A stretch of 64,000 bases of DNA from the IMG/VR virus record IMGVR_UViG_3300020185_000024, positions 26,667 through 90,666 of that record; one strand, given 5' to 3'. Below, one piece after another: positions 46,367 to 56,860 of the stretch. Both the position numbers and the translations under genes were made by a program. Positions within the stretch are counted from its first letter, which is position 1. Each line of letters starts with the position of its first letter. A model generated the notes under the pieces. That model was not told the origin of the DNA. It searched no databases and saw nothing but the letters and a program-made list of their open reading frames with translations. The stretch comes from a virus.

Positions 46367-49300
46367 ATGGATTGTAAATTAACAAGTCTTCAAGACGAAT
46401 TATTAAAGTATCTTCCTGAAGGTAATGATGCTCAAGAACAATATAACGCATTATTCAGTAATGAATTTAAAGAATGGTATGGAGATTGGCAAGCCCCTGA
46501 TTTTGACAGAAATTATTTAAATGAAGAAGGAGAACCTCTATTGCATAAAGGAGGAATATTTTATTCTGCATTAGATAAAACTCATATACCTATAGTAGGA
46601 GATGTTTATGATAGTTTTACTGCTGGAGAAGTTGAAGATGTAGTAGGTAAATTAGCATATGAAGTAGTAAAGTCAGGTAAAATATTAGATTTTGCTGGAG
46701 ACTTGACTGGTGAAACTGCCAATATTGGAAAAATTATTAACGATTTTATAATAAGTCAAGTCAACACTGCAGAAAGCAATAGAGACAAATATCCTAAAGG
46801 TTCTAAAGAATGGGAAAAATATAATGATGAGCGTGAAGGTTTAGATTTAATTAACGATTATAAAGCAGAATTTAAAGAAAAGGTATTAGACTTTTTAGAA
46901 TCTAGAGGAGTTAAAACTAAAAGTAAAAAAACAGAAGAGTTAGAACAAGAAGTTGTAGACGAATTAGAAACATTAGAATCTGAGGCATTAGAAGCAGTAG
47001 AGTCTGACGGATTAAATCTTACAGAAAGTTTTAGAAAGAACTCTAAAGATAATGCTACAGCTAATATAAAATTATTACTTTCTTTTCTACCTAAAATAGA
47101 AATAACAGAAGATAATAAATTTGTATATGAAAAATCTTCATATTTAAATGGAACTTCTTTTGAAGACTTTAATCATGTATTTAATAAACTTCAAGATGAG
47201 TTGTCTAATCTTGTAACATTAAATGGAGAAAATGGAAAAGTGTTAGACATGTTTGATTTAATGCTAGAAAAAGTAGGAGATCTTTCTGCTACTATGCCTG
47301 TTATGGCAGTATTAAAAGAGAGACTGCGAGAACTACCTGAATATAAAAAGACAGAATTTGTGCAAACTTTTTCTATGAGCAAGTATGATTTTATTACTAC
47401 CCTAGTTTCAGGAAAAGAAGGAAATAGAGTAGTTAAAGTAGGTACTGCTCAACAGTTTTCTGCATCTGATATTATTATAGATGCTTGGAATGTAGGCTTT
47501 GAAGAGACTTCTTCTATAAATATAAGCACTGGCAAATTTAATTCTTCTCTTATTAATAAGCAATTAGAAAGCTTAAACAAAATAAAAAAAGATCTTGAAT
47601 CAAAAAAAATTGATTCTGTAAAGTTAAAAGGGGCAATAGAAGATAGAATATTAGAAGCTTTTGAAAGTATAGGAGTAACTCCAAATAAAAAGGCTTTTAT
47701 GGCTTATATGGGAGCAGATTCTGCTGGAAATATAGAAACTGGAGAATTTAAAAATAAGTTTACTTCTATATTAAATGCTTTTATAAGACTTTCTAATATT
47801 ACCGATGAAAACATTTATGATGAAGATAGAAACATGAACAATGTTCTTAAGGACGTAATGGGCAATGTTTTAAAAGATTTAGCTAAAGAACAAGCTAAAT
47901 TTGAACCTTCCTTGACTGACGCTACTGTATTAGGTAAAGACGGTAATCAATTTTGGGAGTATTCTAAACCTTCTATGATGCATTCTTTGTTATCTCAAAT
48001 ACATAGAGGAGATTATTCTTTGTTAGATGAATTATTAGGACAACCTTATGCTAAAGGATCCAGATGGTTAAATCATATAGATGGCTTAAGAAGGCAAGGA
48101 AAGACTGAAGCTATTAAAAACATTAAGATATCTACATTTTTACAGTTTAAAGAAGAAGGTAAAGGAGACCAGGGAGAAGATTCTAAAAGTATATCTATGC
48201 CTGATTTGTTAGCGGATACTATTAACAAGACTCTTAACCATAGAAAGAATAATCCAAAAGAAGGAATAAGAAATCATAATTCTATTAATAGTACAATGAC
48301 TGCTGCAGATAAGTCTCAGCAACATCATATGGAAGGAATGCCAGCTATTAAATCTAATATTTCTGGAAATCCTTCTGATGTTAAATTCTATAATAAAGAA
48401 GTAGTAGAAACATTTAAAGATTATCTTAGAGATGAACTTAGAAGATATGCTAAAGCTTATAAAGAATTAGACACCTTACCTAAAGAAAAACTTATACTGT
48501 ATTATCATACAGACAAAGATGGAAATGTAAGAGATGAAGACTCCTTATTAGGAAATGCTTTTAATATATATTCTTTTCCAGGAATATTAGAAGCTGTTCC
48601 TGGAATACTTAATTCTGCTAAAGAAGTTATAACAGATTCTCAAGGAGAGCCTTTATTGCCTGATGCAGTAGATGCTTACGTTAAAAAGGCATTATCAGAT
48701 AAAATAGTAGAAACATATAATGCAGCTAAAAAATATCACATAGTAAAAGAAGATGGTTCTAACAATGCTATAGATAAAACTATATTAGCTTCTTATTCTG
48801 GCTCACATAAGACTTTTGCAGCTATTGCTGATTTTACTATAAATTCTCTTGTATCTAATATTGAAGGTACTAAAATGTTTAACGGAGACCCTGGGTTTTA
48901 CAAGAATCCTGCTGACTTTCTTAAACGTATACCTGCTTCTTACATAAACGGACTTACTTTAAGATTAGGTATTAAAGATGCAGAAGGAAAATTCTTAAAA
49001 GATAATGACCATGAATTTAAAGTTGCTGTATTAGCGGCAGTAGAAACTAATCCTTCAGCTTACTTAGATTCTATAACTAAAGCATTTGAAGATGCTGGAT
49101 ATTCTAAAGAAGACATAGATGACCTAAAAAAAGCATATGTTGGAGTGAATGTTACAGATGCTCAAGGATATATAACTCCTGATAGATTTAAATTCCTAAT
49201 GGAAAGATTAGGTAAAGGAACTACTCCAGAGTGGAATAGAATATATGAAAAAGCTACTACTAAAGTAGATGGCAAATGGCAACAATTAACTCCAGAAGAG

Positions 49301-52300
49301 TTTAAAACATTGTCTGCTCAACCTTTAAAAGGTGTATACTTTGGACAGAAAAATGGTATGCCTACTTATTTAAAGTACTCTCAAGCTGTGTTATGGCCTT
49401 CTTTTGTTGAAGGTTCTGCATTAGAGAATCTTAAAAATAAGATGGAAACTGAAAAAGTAGATGAAGCAGTTGTAACTGACGGCATTAAAGTAGGTTTAGT
49501 TCAACCTCAAACTGTACATGATGCAGAAAACAATCTTAGATTACCTGATATTCCTTTAAACACTATTACTTTAGATAATAGAAATTGGAGACTTCAACAA
49601 GATTTGCCTAACAAAGGAATAAAGCAAACGTTATTAGGTTCTCAACTTCAAAAGAACATATTAGCTAATATATCTTTAGATAAAGAATATGGAGACATGT
49701 TAGGACAAGATATTGTAGATGATCTTAATAAGACTATCGCAGAACTTTCTAATAGAGGTGTTGAAGAAGTTCTCGAAAACTTTAAAGTAGATAAAGACGG
49801 AAATGTAGATAGAAGTATATTAGATGAAGTTATAATTAAAGAACTTAAAGAAAAAGGCGGAGCCGATAATTTAATCAAAGCTATAGAAAGAGGTGTTCAG
49901 TATGATGCACTATTTCAACATAGAGATAAAATTCAAAACATATTATTCTCTCATATTAACAAAAGAGTTATTGATATAGCTACTAATGGAGGTTCTTTTA
50001 TACAAATGGCCCCTTTTGGAATAACTGAAAAACTAGCAGATTATGCTGGTGTAAAATGGTTAGTTGAAAAATCTGAATTAAAACCGCCTTTAAAAAATAA
50101 AGATGGTTCTATAAGTAGAGGACAAGTACTAATTCCTCATAATCAGATAGTTAAGCATATTCCTAATTATAGAAATATGTCTTTAGAAGATCTTAATGCT
50201 GCAATAGACCCTGAAGCTCTTAAGCTTATAGGTTATCGTATTCCTAACCAAGGAATGTCTTCTAATGACGCTTTAGAAGTTGCAGGAATATTACCTCCAG
50301 AAATGGGAGATATGGTAGTAGCTTATGGAGAAATCACTGCTAAAACAGGTTCTGATTATGACATTGATAAAATGTACATGATGATTCCTCATATAGAATT
50401 AGTAAATGGAGTAGTCAAAAGAGTAGAATATGATGAATCTTTAAACGAAGAAAAATCTGAAGACTCAGAAGATATTACAATAGATAAGAACTCTAAACAA
50501 GCTTTACAAAACAAGCTTATAACTTTATATGATAAAGTATTAACTGACCCAAAAACTTATGCTGCTTTAATGTCTTCTATAGATGCTGAATTTATGAAAG
50601 ATGATATCAAAAGCTTACTTCCTAATGAAGGAAAATCAGATTTAGATTTATTTGATTCTATAAAACAATTAGAACTTAAAATAGATTTAATGTCAGGTAA
50701 AGCAGGTGTTGGTCAAACAGCTAATCAATTGACAGATCATGCTCTTACTCAAATAGCAGACTTTAAATTAAACGAATATTTAGGAGTAGGACTAACTGAT
50801 GAAAAAGGTCATACAGTTTTTAATCAAGTTAAAAGTGAAAAAGTTCCAGGAAGAGACCCTAAAGATATTACAGTAGTAATGTCAGCTTTTTTGAACGCTT
50901 ATGTAGATATTGCTAAAGATCCTTATGTAGTACAAGGTAATCATAATACTTTTACTGCTAATACAGTATTCATGTTACTTAGAGCTGGAGTTGATTATCA
51001 ATGGGTAAATGCTTTTATAGCTCAACCTATTCTTAAAGATTTAGTAAATGAAACCTTTAACGGTAAAGGTAGAATGGCTCTTAAGCAAAAAGGACCTCAA
51101 GGAGGATATTTATCTGCTTTAGAAGTAGTTAAGAAAAAATGGGAAGAAAAAGTAGGAAAAGATTATGAACATAAAGAGTCTTATAATAAGATATCAAGTA
51201 CTTTTAAAGATGTAAGTCCATTAGAGTATTTAAAAGATACAGCAAAAAGTCCAAATTCTGCTGATCCTAGATATCAGTTAGACGTATTAACAATGTTTGA
51301 AGGTTGGAAAAATATATCTAAATCTTTAAGAGATTCTGTAATAGCTTCTAAAAATGATGTTAATGGAGCAGGCTATGATCTTATTAGTAAACAAATTATA
51401 GAAAACACGAAAGAACAAGTACTAAATGATTCTCGTTTAACAAACTTTTCTAATAAGTTTAAAATGAACGGAAAAAATACTGCTTTAGGAACCTTTTATG
51501 ATAATTCTGTAGGGTTAGCTAACCTTATTACTAATAACATGTTTATAACTGATTCTATAGGCTTTAGAAGAATTTTAAATGAGTTTTCAATAGAACTAGG
51601 TCAAGGAGTATTGACTAATAGAGATTTAGGTAAAAAATTAGAAAAAGAAATATTTGCTTATCTTTATTCTCAAACAGATCTACAAATGCAAGATGAGTCT
51701 ATTATTCCCATGTTTAGAGGAAAAAACTCAGTAGCTAATAATGTATCTAGATTGAAAGAGCATAAAAGATATAAAAATAATCCTTTAATTAAACACCTTC
51801 AAATAAAAAAAGGTCATAAAAAAGATGGATATTCTTATGTTACTATATCTAATACTAAGAATCAACCTAAATATTTTAAAGATTTGCTTTATAAAGGTTG
51901 GTTAGAACTATTAGAAGATCCTGAATTAAGACCTTTTGCTGAAAAACTAGTTAGATATTCTTACTATTCTTCAGGGTTTAAGAAAGGTATAGGAAGTATA
52001 TTTGAACATATACCTAATGAATGGATATTTGGAAATGGTATTAACGATAGAATGAAAGCTTGGAAAAACATTTTAAATAACGACGAAGTGTTAGAAGATT
52101 TAAAAGTTCAAGTTTATAAGCATATGTGGGCAGATAATACTATAGTTCCTTCAGTATCTAAACATGTCCCTAAAAAACTTCCAAAAAACATATCTGCTAA
52201 CAATGCAGGTCATGGAACTGATATTATATTTACTATACCTGAATTTGTAGGTAAATATAAAAAAAATGATCAATGGCCTAGATTTGTAACTAGAAAAATA

Positions 52301-52645
52301 GGTTCTACAGATTATCTTTATAGATTAGCAGGCACAGTTGAAAATGATAACGAGAAAAAGACTGAGCACGCAGTATATGTTAGAACTAACAAATTAGGGT
52401 ACTCTAAAAAAGGTAAAACTATAGTGGAATATGGAAGTGATTCTAAAAATTCTATATTCCCAGAAAATATTGCAATTAAAGAGTCGAAAGTTTATAATGA
52501 ATTTAGAAAAAATCTTAGATTTGTATATAATATAGTTACTCCTCCAAAAACAGTAGTACCTGAAATGAGTGTAGTAGAACCATTTGTAATAGATCATCAA
52601 GAAATGTTAAATAAAGCAGAAGCTAGAAAGAAAAATTGTAAATAA
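46367..52645 (+). CDS. giant virion RNA polymerase, 2092 aa
   Basis: The catalytic loop D1330-Y-D-I-D1334 fits the DxDxD metal-binding motif of two-barrel RNA polymerases and, in this phage group, the DFDID motif of the characterised phi14:2 enzyme. An Arg and Pro (YRIPNQ, 1290-1295) lie ~40 residues earlier and Met follows the last Asp by two residues, like the RxP and DFDGDxM order of bacterial beta prime. The rest is charged and mostly helical, without a known family. The first 60 residues carry FKEWYGDW and NEEGEPLL, a motif shared with the next gene. The enzyme is expected to be packaged, ejected with DNA and used to transcribe early genes. Confidence 0.82.
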   Translation: MDCKLTSLQDELLKYLPEGNDAQEQYNALFSNEFKEWYGDWQAPDFDRNYLNEEGEPLLHKGGIFYSALDKTHIPIVGDVYDSFTAGEVEDVVGKLAYEVVKSGKILDFAGDLTGETANIGKIINDFIISQVNTAESNRDKYPKGSKEWEKYNDEREGLDLINDYKAEFKEKVLDFLESRGVKTKSKKTEELEQEVVDELETLESEALEAVESDGLNLTESFRKNSKDNATANIKLLLSFLPKIEITEDNKFVYEKSSYLNGTSFEDFNHVFNKLQDELSNLVTLNGENGKVLDMFDLMLEKVGDLSATMPVMAVLKERLRELPEYKKTEFVQTFSMSKYDFITTLVSGKEGNRVVKVGTAQQFSASDIIIDAWNVGFEETSSINISTGKFNSSLINKQLESLNKIKKDLESKKIDSVKLKGAIEDRILEAFESIGVTPNKKAFMAYMGADSAGNIETGEFKNKFTSILNAFIRLSNITDENIYDEDRNMNNVLKDVMGNVLKDLAKEQAKFEPSLTDATVLGKDGNQFWEYSKPSMMHSLLSQIHRGDYSLLDELLGQPYAKGSRWLNHIDGLRRQGKTEAIKNIKISTFLQFKEEGKGDQGEDSKSISMPDLLADTINKTLNHRKNNPKEGIRNHNSINSTMTAADKSQQHHMEGMPAIKSNISGNPSDVKFYNKEVVETFKDYLRDELRRYAKAYKELDTLPKEKLILYYHTDKDGNVRDEDSLLGNAFNIYSFPGILEAVPGILNSAKEVITDSQGEPLLPDAVDAYVKKALSDKIVETYNAAKKYHIVKEDGSNNAIDKTILASYSGSHKTFAAIADFTINSLVSNIEGTKMFNGDPGFYKNPADFLKRIPASYINGLTLRLGIKDAEGKFLKDNDHEFKVAVLAAVETNPSAYLDSITKAFEDAGYSKEDIDDLKKAYVGVNVTDAQGYITPDRFKFLMERLGKGTTPEWNRIYEKATTKVDGKWQQLTPEEFKTLSAQPLKGVYFGQKNGMPTYLKYSQAVLWPSFVEGSALENLKNKMETEKVDEAVVTDGIKVGLVQPQTVHDAENNLRLPDIPLNTITLDNRNWRLQQDLPNKGIKQTLLGSQLQKNILANISLDKEYGDMLGQDIVDDLNKTIAELSNRGVEEVLENFKVDKDGNVDRSILDEVIIKELKEKGGADNLIKAIERGVQYDALFQHRDKIQNILFSHINKRVIDIATNGGSFIQMAPFGITEKLADYAGVKWLVEKSELKPPLKNKDGSISRGQVLIPHNQIVKHIPNYRNMSLEDLNAAIDPEALKLIGYRIPNQGMSSNDALEVAGILPPEMGDMVVAYGEITAKTGSDYDIDKMYMMIPHIELVNGVVKRVEYDESLNEEKSEDSEDITIDKNSKQALQNKLITLYDKVLTDPKTYAALMSSIDAEFMKDDIKSLLPNEGKSDLDLFDSIKQLELKIDLMSGKAGVGQTANQLTDHALTQIADFKLNEYLGVGLTDEKGHTVFNQVKSEKVPGRDPKDITVVMSAFLNAYVDIAKDPYVVQGNHNTFTANTVFMLLRAGVDYQWVNAFIAQPILKDLVNETFNGKGRMALKQKGPQGGYLSALEVVKKKWEEKVGKDYEHKESYNKISSTFKDVSPLEYLKDTAKSPNSADPRYQLDVLTMFEGWKNISKSLRDSVIASKNDVNGAGYDLISKQIIENTKEQVLNDSRLTNFSNKFKMNGKNTALGTFYDNSVGLANLITNNMFITDSIGFRRILNEFSIELGQGVLTNRDLGKKLEKEIFAYLYSQTDLQMQDESIIPMFRGKNSVANNVSRLKEHKRYKNNPLIKHLQIKKGHKKDGYSYVTISNTKNQPKYFKDLLYKGWLELLEDPELRPFAEKLVRYSYYSSGFKKGIGSIFEHIPNEWIFGNGINDRMKAWKNILNNDEVLEDLKVQVYKHMWADNTIVPSVSKHVPKKLPKNISANNAGHGTDIIFTIPEFVGKYKKNDQWPRFVTRKIGSTDYLYRLAGTVENDNEKKTEHAVYVRTNKLGYSKKGKTIVEYGSDSKNSIFPENIAIKESKVYNEFRKNLRFVYNIVTPPKTVVPEMSVVEPFVIDHQEMLNKAEARKKNCK

Positions 52646-52646
52646 T

Positions 52647-55600
52647 ATGAGTTGTCCAAATTTAAATATAAGTCCTTTAAAAGAAATTAAAGAAGAGTAT
52701 GGAGAAGATGCTGCATACTTAGCTAATGAAATGCTAACTGAAAATTCATTTAAGGATTGGTATGGCTCTGAAGTTTATCCTTTTGTAGACGCTAATTTAA
52801 GAATAGAAAATTCAATAGGAGAGCATTTTGATTTAGGAAAAAATCTTACATCCAGAGGTTATACCAATAAACTAACTAAATCTGAAACTGTAACAAAGAA
52901 TAAAGATTCTTATGGAGAAGTTTCTAAACAAAATGTTGCTGATATTGATTCTATTTTAGGAAAGTCTAAAAAAAATCTCAACAGTAGAGAAATTTTATCA
53001 AAGTTACATCCTAAGCTAAAAGATCCTTTAATGGAAAAGTTAGCATATATGATGTTGAATAAAGTCGAAGGTAGCGATAATGTAATAATAGAAGAACTAG
53101 AAGATGGACAATATATGGCATTTGATCCAGATACAGATACTGTGCACCTTAATTCTAATATGTTATATGATAATGGTATAGACATGTTCTCTAGTACTTT
53201 TATGCATGAAATGGTGCATAAATATACTGCAAATGCATTGTTTAATCCTAAAAACAAAAGAGAAGAAGCATTTAAATTTCAAATGACTTCTTTATATAAT
53301 ACTGTAAATAAATATTTTTCTAAAGAACAGAAAGAAGAATTTTTTAGAGTATTTGGAGAAGAAGCTTCTGAAGCTGGAGTAAATGTTCATGAATTTGTCA
53401 GCGAAGTAATGACTAATAAGAAGTTCCAAACTGCAGTAAAAGGTATAAAATTTAATGTTTGGGATAGGTTTATAAACTTTGTAACTTCTCTATTTGGAGG
53501 AACAGATTCTTCAAATGTTTACGGAAATGCTGTTGAAGCTATATTAAACCAAGTAGAAAAATATAATTTCTCATATAACTACAATTCAAATAATCAATTA
53601 CAAACTTCAGTGACTTTATATGCTACTACTAAAGAAGCTAAAAAAGAGACTGAAGAAAGTGAATCTAATAAAAGAGCTAAAAAAATAGTAGATAACTTAG
53701 AAGATAGAATAATAACTTTAGAAGATGTTGCAGCAGCAGCTATCAAAAAAATAGATAAAACACTTAACCGACATACTCTTAAGAAAAAAGAAACATTTAG
53801 AAAAAACCTAAAAGATCTTAGAAAAGAACTTGTTAAGTATCAAAAAACAGATACTTTAAAAGCTTTAATGCTATTTAGTCAACGAGTACTTAAACAAAGT
53901 GTAGATGTAGAAAATAAAATGAAGACTGCTATCGAAGAAGGAACTATAAATGATAAACTTTTAATGGATGTTCAAGAATTTTTAGGAGCTTATGATTTAA
54001 TAGATATAATAGTAGAAAAACTTCAAAAAGAACCTTTATCTGAACATTTAACTGCAGAACTTAAAGAAGAAAGTATAAAAGAACTTAGAGAAATAGAGCA
54101 TAAAAGAAAAGATGTTTTAGCTAAAAGAGAAGAATTAGTTAAAGAATCTGTAATAGCTGCACTATCTAAAGAATCTACTTTAGCTGAAGGTAAGTTTAAA
54201 GAAAAATTTGAAAGAGAAGCTAATAGTCAAGGACTAAAAGGAAATCAAAAAATAAAGTATATAGCTGAAAAAATGGAAGCTGCAGAAGAAGAAATTAAAG
54301 ACTATTCTTATAATTTCTTTGAAAGATTGGTTAATATATCTGAAAGTGATTTAAATAGCCTAGAATCTTTAATATTGGATCCAGGCTCATTAAACTCTAC
54401 TACTATTCAAGGAGTAGTTAATATTTTAAACAGAGCTGATTTAAATACTAGAAGATATACTTTAGATCATAGAAGACATATAGCTGAAGCTTTTATTGAA
54501 TATGAAAAAGACCATCCTGAAGGAAATGTAAGTAAGAAGTATGATGCTTTATTAGGAAAAAATGCAGATGGAACAAAAAATGGAAAACTTGTAGGAGAAT
54601 ATAAATATGAATTTTATGAAACTCTTTCTAAATTAAATAGAGCTTACGGAAAAGCTGTAGCTGAATCTGGAAAAAACTCTCCAGAAGCTAAAGCTGCACT
54701 TAAAGACTTAAAATCATGGAGAACTAAAAATGTAACTAAAAGTCCTGATGGATTTTATTTTCCTATGAATAAATGGAAAGATCCTAACTTTAAAAAGTTA
54801 TCAGAATCTGAAAAAAAGTTTTTAGATGTTATTAAAGCTTCTATAGATGAAGCAGATAGAAAATTACCAGATTTTGCAAAATTAGCAAAGTCTCCTCATA
54901 AGTTTGAACCTTCTTGGTATAGTCTTCCTACTATAAGTAAAAGTCAATTAGAAAGAGTTTATGAAGATAAAAAAGGAATGGTTCCTTCTTGGATTAAAGA
55001 TAGTCTTACTAAGCAGGCAGATGATCAAGAAAGAAATGAGTTTGTAGATGAAACTAATTCTGACAATGCTAAATCATTAAGCAAATTAGGATATGAAGAG
55101 ACTATATCTACAGAAACTGGAAGTGAAAGACACGGTGTTCCTGTATTTTTTAGAGGTAACTTAGATGTTTCTCAACAATCTTTTGATTTAGGTACATTAG
55201 CTGTAATGAATGCCCACATGGCAGAGAATTATAAGCAAAAAAGTTTAACTGTTCCTACTTTAGAGTTAATCAAAGAAGTTACTAAAAATAAAGAAGTTTT
55301 AAAAACTGAAGGTCTTACTAAAAAATATTTAATAAATAAATTAAATAAGACAGAATTATTGAAACTTCAAGATAAAGAGTCTAATGAATATAAGGTATTA
55401 AAGTCTATATTAGAAGATAGATTATACGGAGAATCTACTATAGATATGAAAATGTCTGCAAACTTTATGGGAATGAAGATAGACGGTAATAAAGTAGTTA
55501 GTGCTGTAGGTTCATGGACTAGTCAAACTATGTTAGCAATGAACTATTTTGCTGGCGGAGTAAACATATTTCAAGGTAAGGTGCAAAACTTCATAGAAGG

Positions 55601-56819
55601 CGTTGGAGGAAATGTATTTAATAGAGAGCAATTAAGAGGTGCTGAAAAAGAATTTTGGGCAGACAGTCAATCTTGGGTAAAAGACATAGGAAAGCCTCTT
55701 AAAACGTCTAAAACAAACCTTTTAATGGAGCTTTATAATGTCTCTGGAGACTTCGGAGCATTGTCTACAAAATTTGCACAGGATAATAGATTTAAAGCGT
55801 TAATGACTAAGGACATGTTATATTCTACCAGTCATGTTGGAGAATATTATATACAGTCTACTTTAATGTATTCAGTAATGAAGTCTATTAAAGCTATGAA
55901 TAAAAACAAAGAATGGATTAATGCTGAAGGAAAAGTAGTAAAAACTGAAGCAGAAGCTGCGACCTTAGATCAAATGTACACTGCTAAAGACGGTCACATA
56001 GAACCTCATCCTTCATTAGGATTTATCTATAGAAAAGGTCAAGGAGCATCTAAATTTTCAGAAGTAAGAGTAAGTAATCTTATTAAAAAATTATCTGCAG
56101 ATTTACATGGTCAATATGATCCACAAATGCAATCTATACTTCAAAGATATGCTGTTGGTAAATTAGTATACCAATTAAGAAAATGGTTACTAAGAGGTAT
56201 GAAAAGAAGATGGAGAGGTATTAATACTTCTAGAAAAAGTATTGATGAATTAAGAGATATAGATAGATATTGGTCAGAAGACCTTCAACAATTTGAAGAA
56301 GGATACTATACTACAGCCGTAAGATTTATATCTGATCTAACTAAAGCAGGTAAAGAATTTAAGTTAAGCTTACTGTCTACTAATTGGCAACAGTTAACAG
56401 ATGCTGAAAAAGCTAACATTAGAAAAATAACTTCTGAGTTAGCGTTATACGGAATATCATTTATTTCTGCATCTTTGTTAATGGCTTTAGGAGATGATGA
56501 ACCAGATGAAGATACTAAAAATTCTATATTTAGTGCAGCATATTTAGTAAAAAGAACAGCTTCTGAAATAGGATTTTATTGGAACCCTGCAGAATTTTTA
56601 ACTATTATGAGATCTCCAGCAGCCTCTATAAGCATGATAGAAAAAAGTATTCACTTTCTAGGACAACTTTCAGATCCTACAGAATTGTACAAAACAGGAA
56701 GAAGAAAAGGAGAGTATAAACTAGTTAAAGATGTAGAGGATTTAGTTCCTATTATTAGACAGCTTAACAGACATGAAAATATTAGAGAAAGTTTAAGTTA
56801 TATATACAACACTCATTAG
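52647..56819 (+). CDS. giant virion protein with zincin metallopeptidase domain, 1390 aa
   Basis: Residues about 130-270 contain the zincin signature H187-E-M-V-H191, with a distal H248-E-F-V-S-E253 able to supply the third ligand (Glu). A charged helical middle (about 330-560) is coiled-coil-prone. The C-terminal 350 residues include hydrophobic stretches (MLAMNYFAGGVNIFQG, YGISFISASLLMALG) that could insert in membranes. It begins MSCPNLN and carries FKDWYG at 35-40. Zincin domains beside virion RNA polymerase genes are known in crAss-like phages. It may process packaged proteins or host envelope proteins. The peptidase motif is seen; substrate is not. Confidence 0.75.
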   Translation: MSCPNLNISPLKEIKEEYGEDAAYLANEMLTENSFKDWYGSEVYPFVDANLRIENSIGEHFDLGKNLTSRGYTNKLTKSETVTKNKDSYGEVSKQNVADIDSILGKSKKNLNSREILSKLHPKLKDPLMEKLAYMMLNKVEGSDNVIIEELEDGQYMAFDPDTDTVHLNSNMLYDNGIDMFSSTFMHEMVHKYTANALFNPKNKREEAFKFQMTSLYNTVNKYFSKEQKEEFFRVFGEEASEAGVNVHEFVSEVMTNKKFQTAVKGIKFNVWDRFINFVTSLFGGTDSSNVYGNAVEAILNQVEKYNFSYNYNSNNQLQTSVTLYATTKEAKKETEESESNKRAKKIVDNLEDRIITLEDVAAAAIKKIDKTLNRHTLKKKETFRKNLKDLRKELVKYQKTDTLKALMLFSQRVLKQSVDVENKMKTAIEEGTINDKLLMDVQEFLGAYDLIDIIVEKLQKEPLSEHLTAELKEESIKELREIEHKRKDVLAKREELVKESVIAALSKESTLAEGKFKEKFEREANSQGLKGNQKIKYIAEKMEAAEEEIKDYSYNFFERLVNISESDLNSLESLILDPGSLNSTTIQGVVNILNRADLNTRRYTLDHRRHIAEAFIEYEKDHPEGNVSKKYDALLGKNADGTKNGKLVGEYKYEFYETLSKLNRAYGKAVAESGKNSPEAKAALKDLKSWRTKNVTKSPDGFYFPMNKWKDPNFKKLSESEKKFLDVIKASIDEADRKLPDFAKLAKSPHKFEPSWYSLPTISKSQLERVYEDKKGMVPSWIKDSLTKQADDQERNEFVDETNSDNAKSLSKLGYEETISTETGSERHGVPVFFRGNLDVSQQSFDLGTLAVMNAHMAENYKQKSLTVPTLELIKEVTKNKEVLKTEGLTKKYLINKLNKTELLKLQDKESNEYKVLKSILEDRLYGESTIDMKMSANFMGMKIDGNKVVSAVGSWTSQTMLAMNYFAGGVNIFQGKVQNFIEGVGGNVFNREQLRGAEKEFWADSQSWVKDIGKPLKTSKTNLLMELYNVSGDFGALSTKFAQDNRFKALMTKDMLYSTSHVGEYYIQSTLMYSVMKSIKAMNKNKEWINAEGKVVKTEAEAATLDQMYTAKDGHIEPHPSLGFIYRKGQGASKFSEVRVSNLIKKLSADLHGQYDPQMQSILQRYAVGKLVYQLRKWLLRGMKRRWRGINTSRKSIDELRDIDRYWSEDLQQFEEGYYTTAVRFISDLTKAGKEFKLSLLSTNWQQLTDAEKANIRKITSELALYGISFISASLLMALGDDEPDEDTKNSIFSAAYLVKRTASEIGFYWNPAEFLTIMRSPAASISMIEKSIHFLGQLSDPTELYKTGRRKGEYKLVKDVEDLVPIIRQLNRHENIRESLSYIYNTH

Positions 56820-56830
56820 AAAGTCTAAAA

Positions 56831-56860
56831 AAAAGAGAGGGATTTATTCCCTACTCTTTT
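56831..56860. terminator. bidirectional terminator between convergent blocks
   Basis: AAAAGAGAGGGA (56831-56842) pairs with TCCCT-A-CTCTTTT (56848-56860) across a TTTAT loop, with one bulged A. Runs of A on the left and T on the right mean that both strands carry a hairpin followed by U residues. It lies 11 nt after the + strand stop and reaches the minus-strand stop at 56859, so it serves both blocks. Confidence 0.88.
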
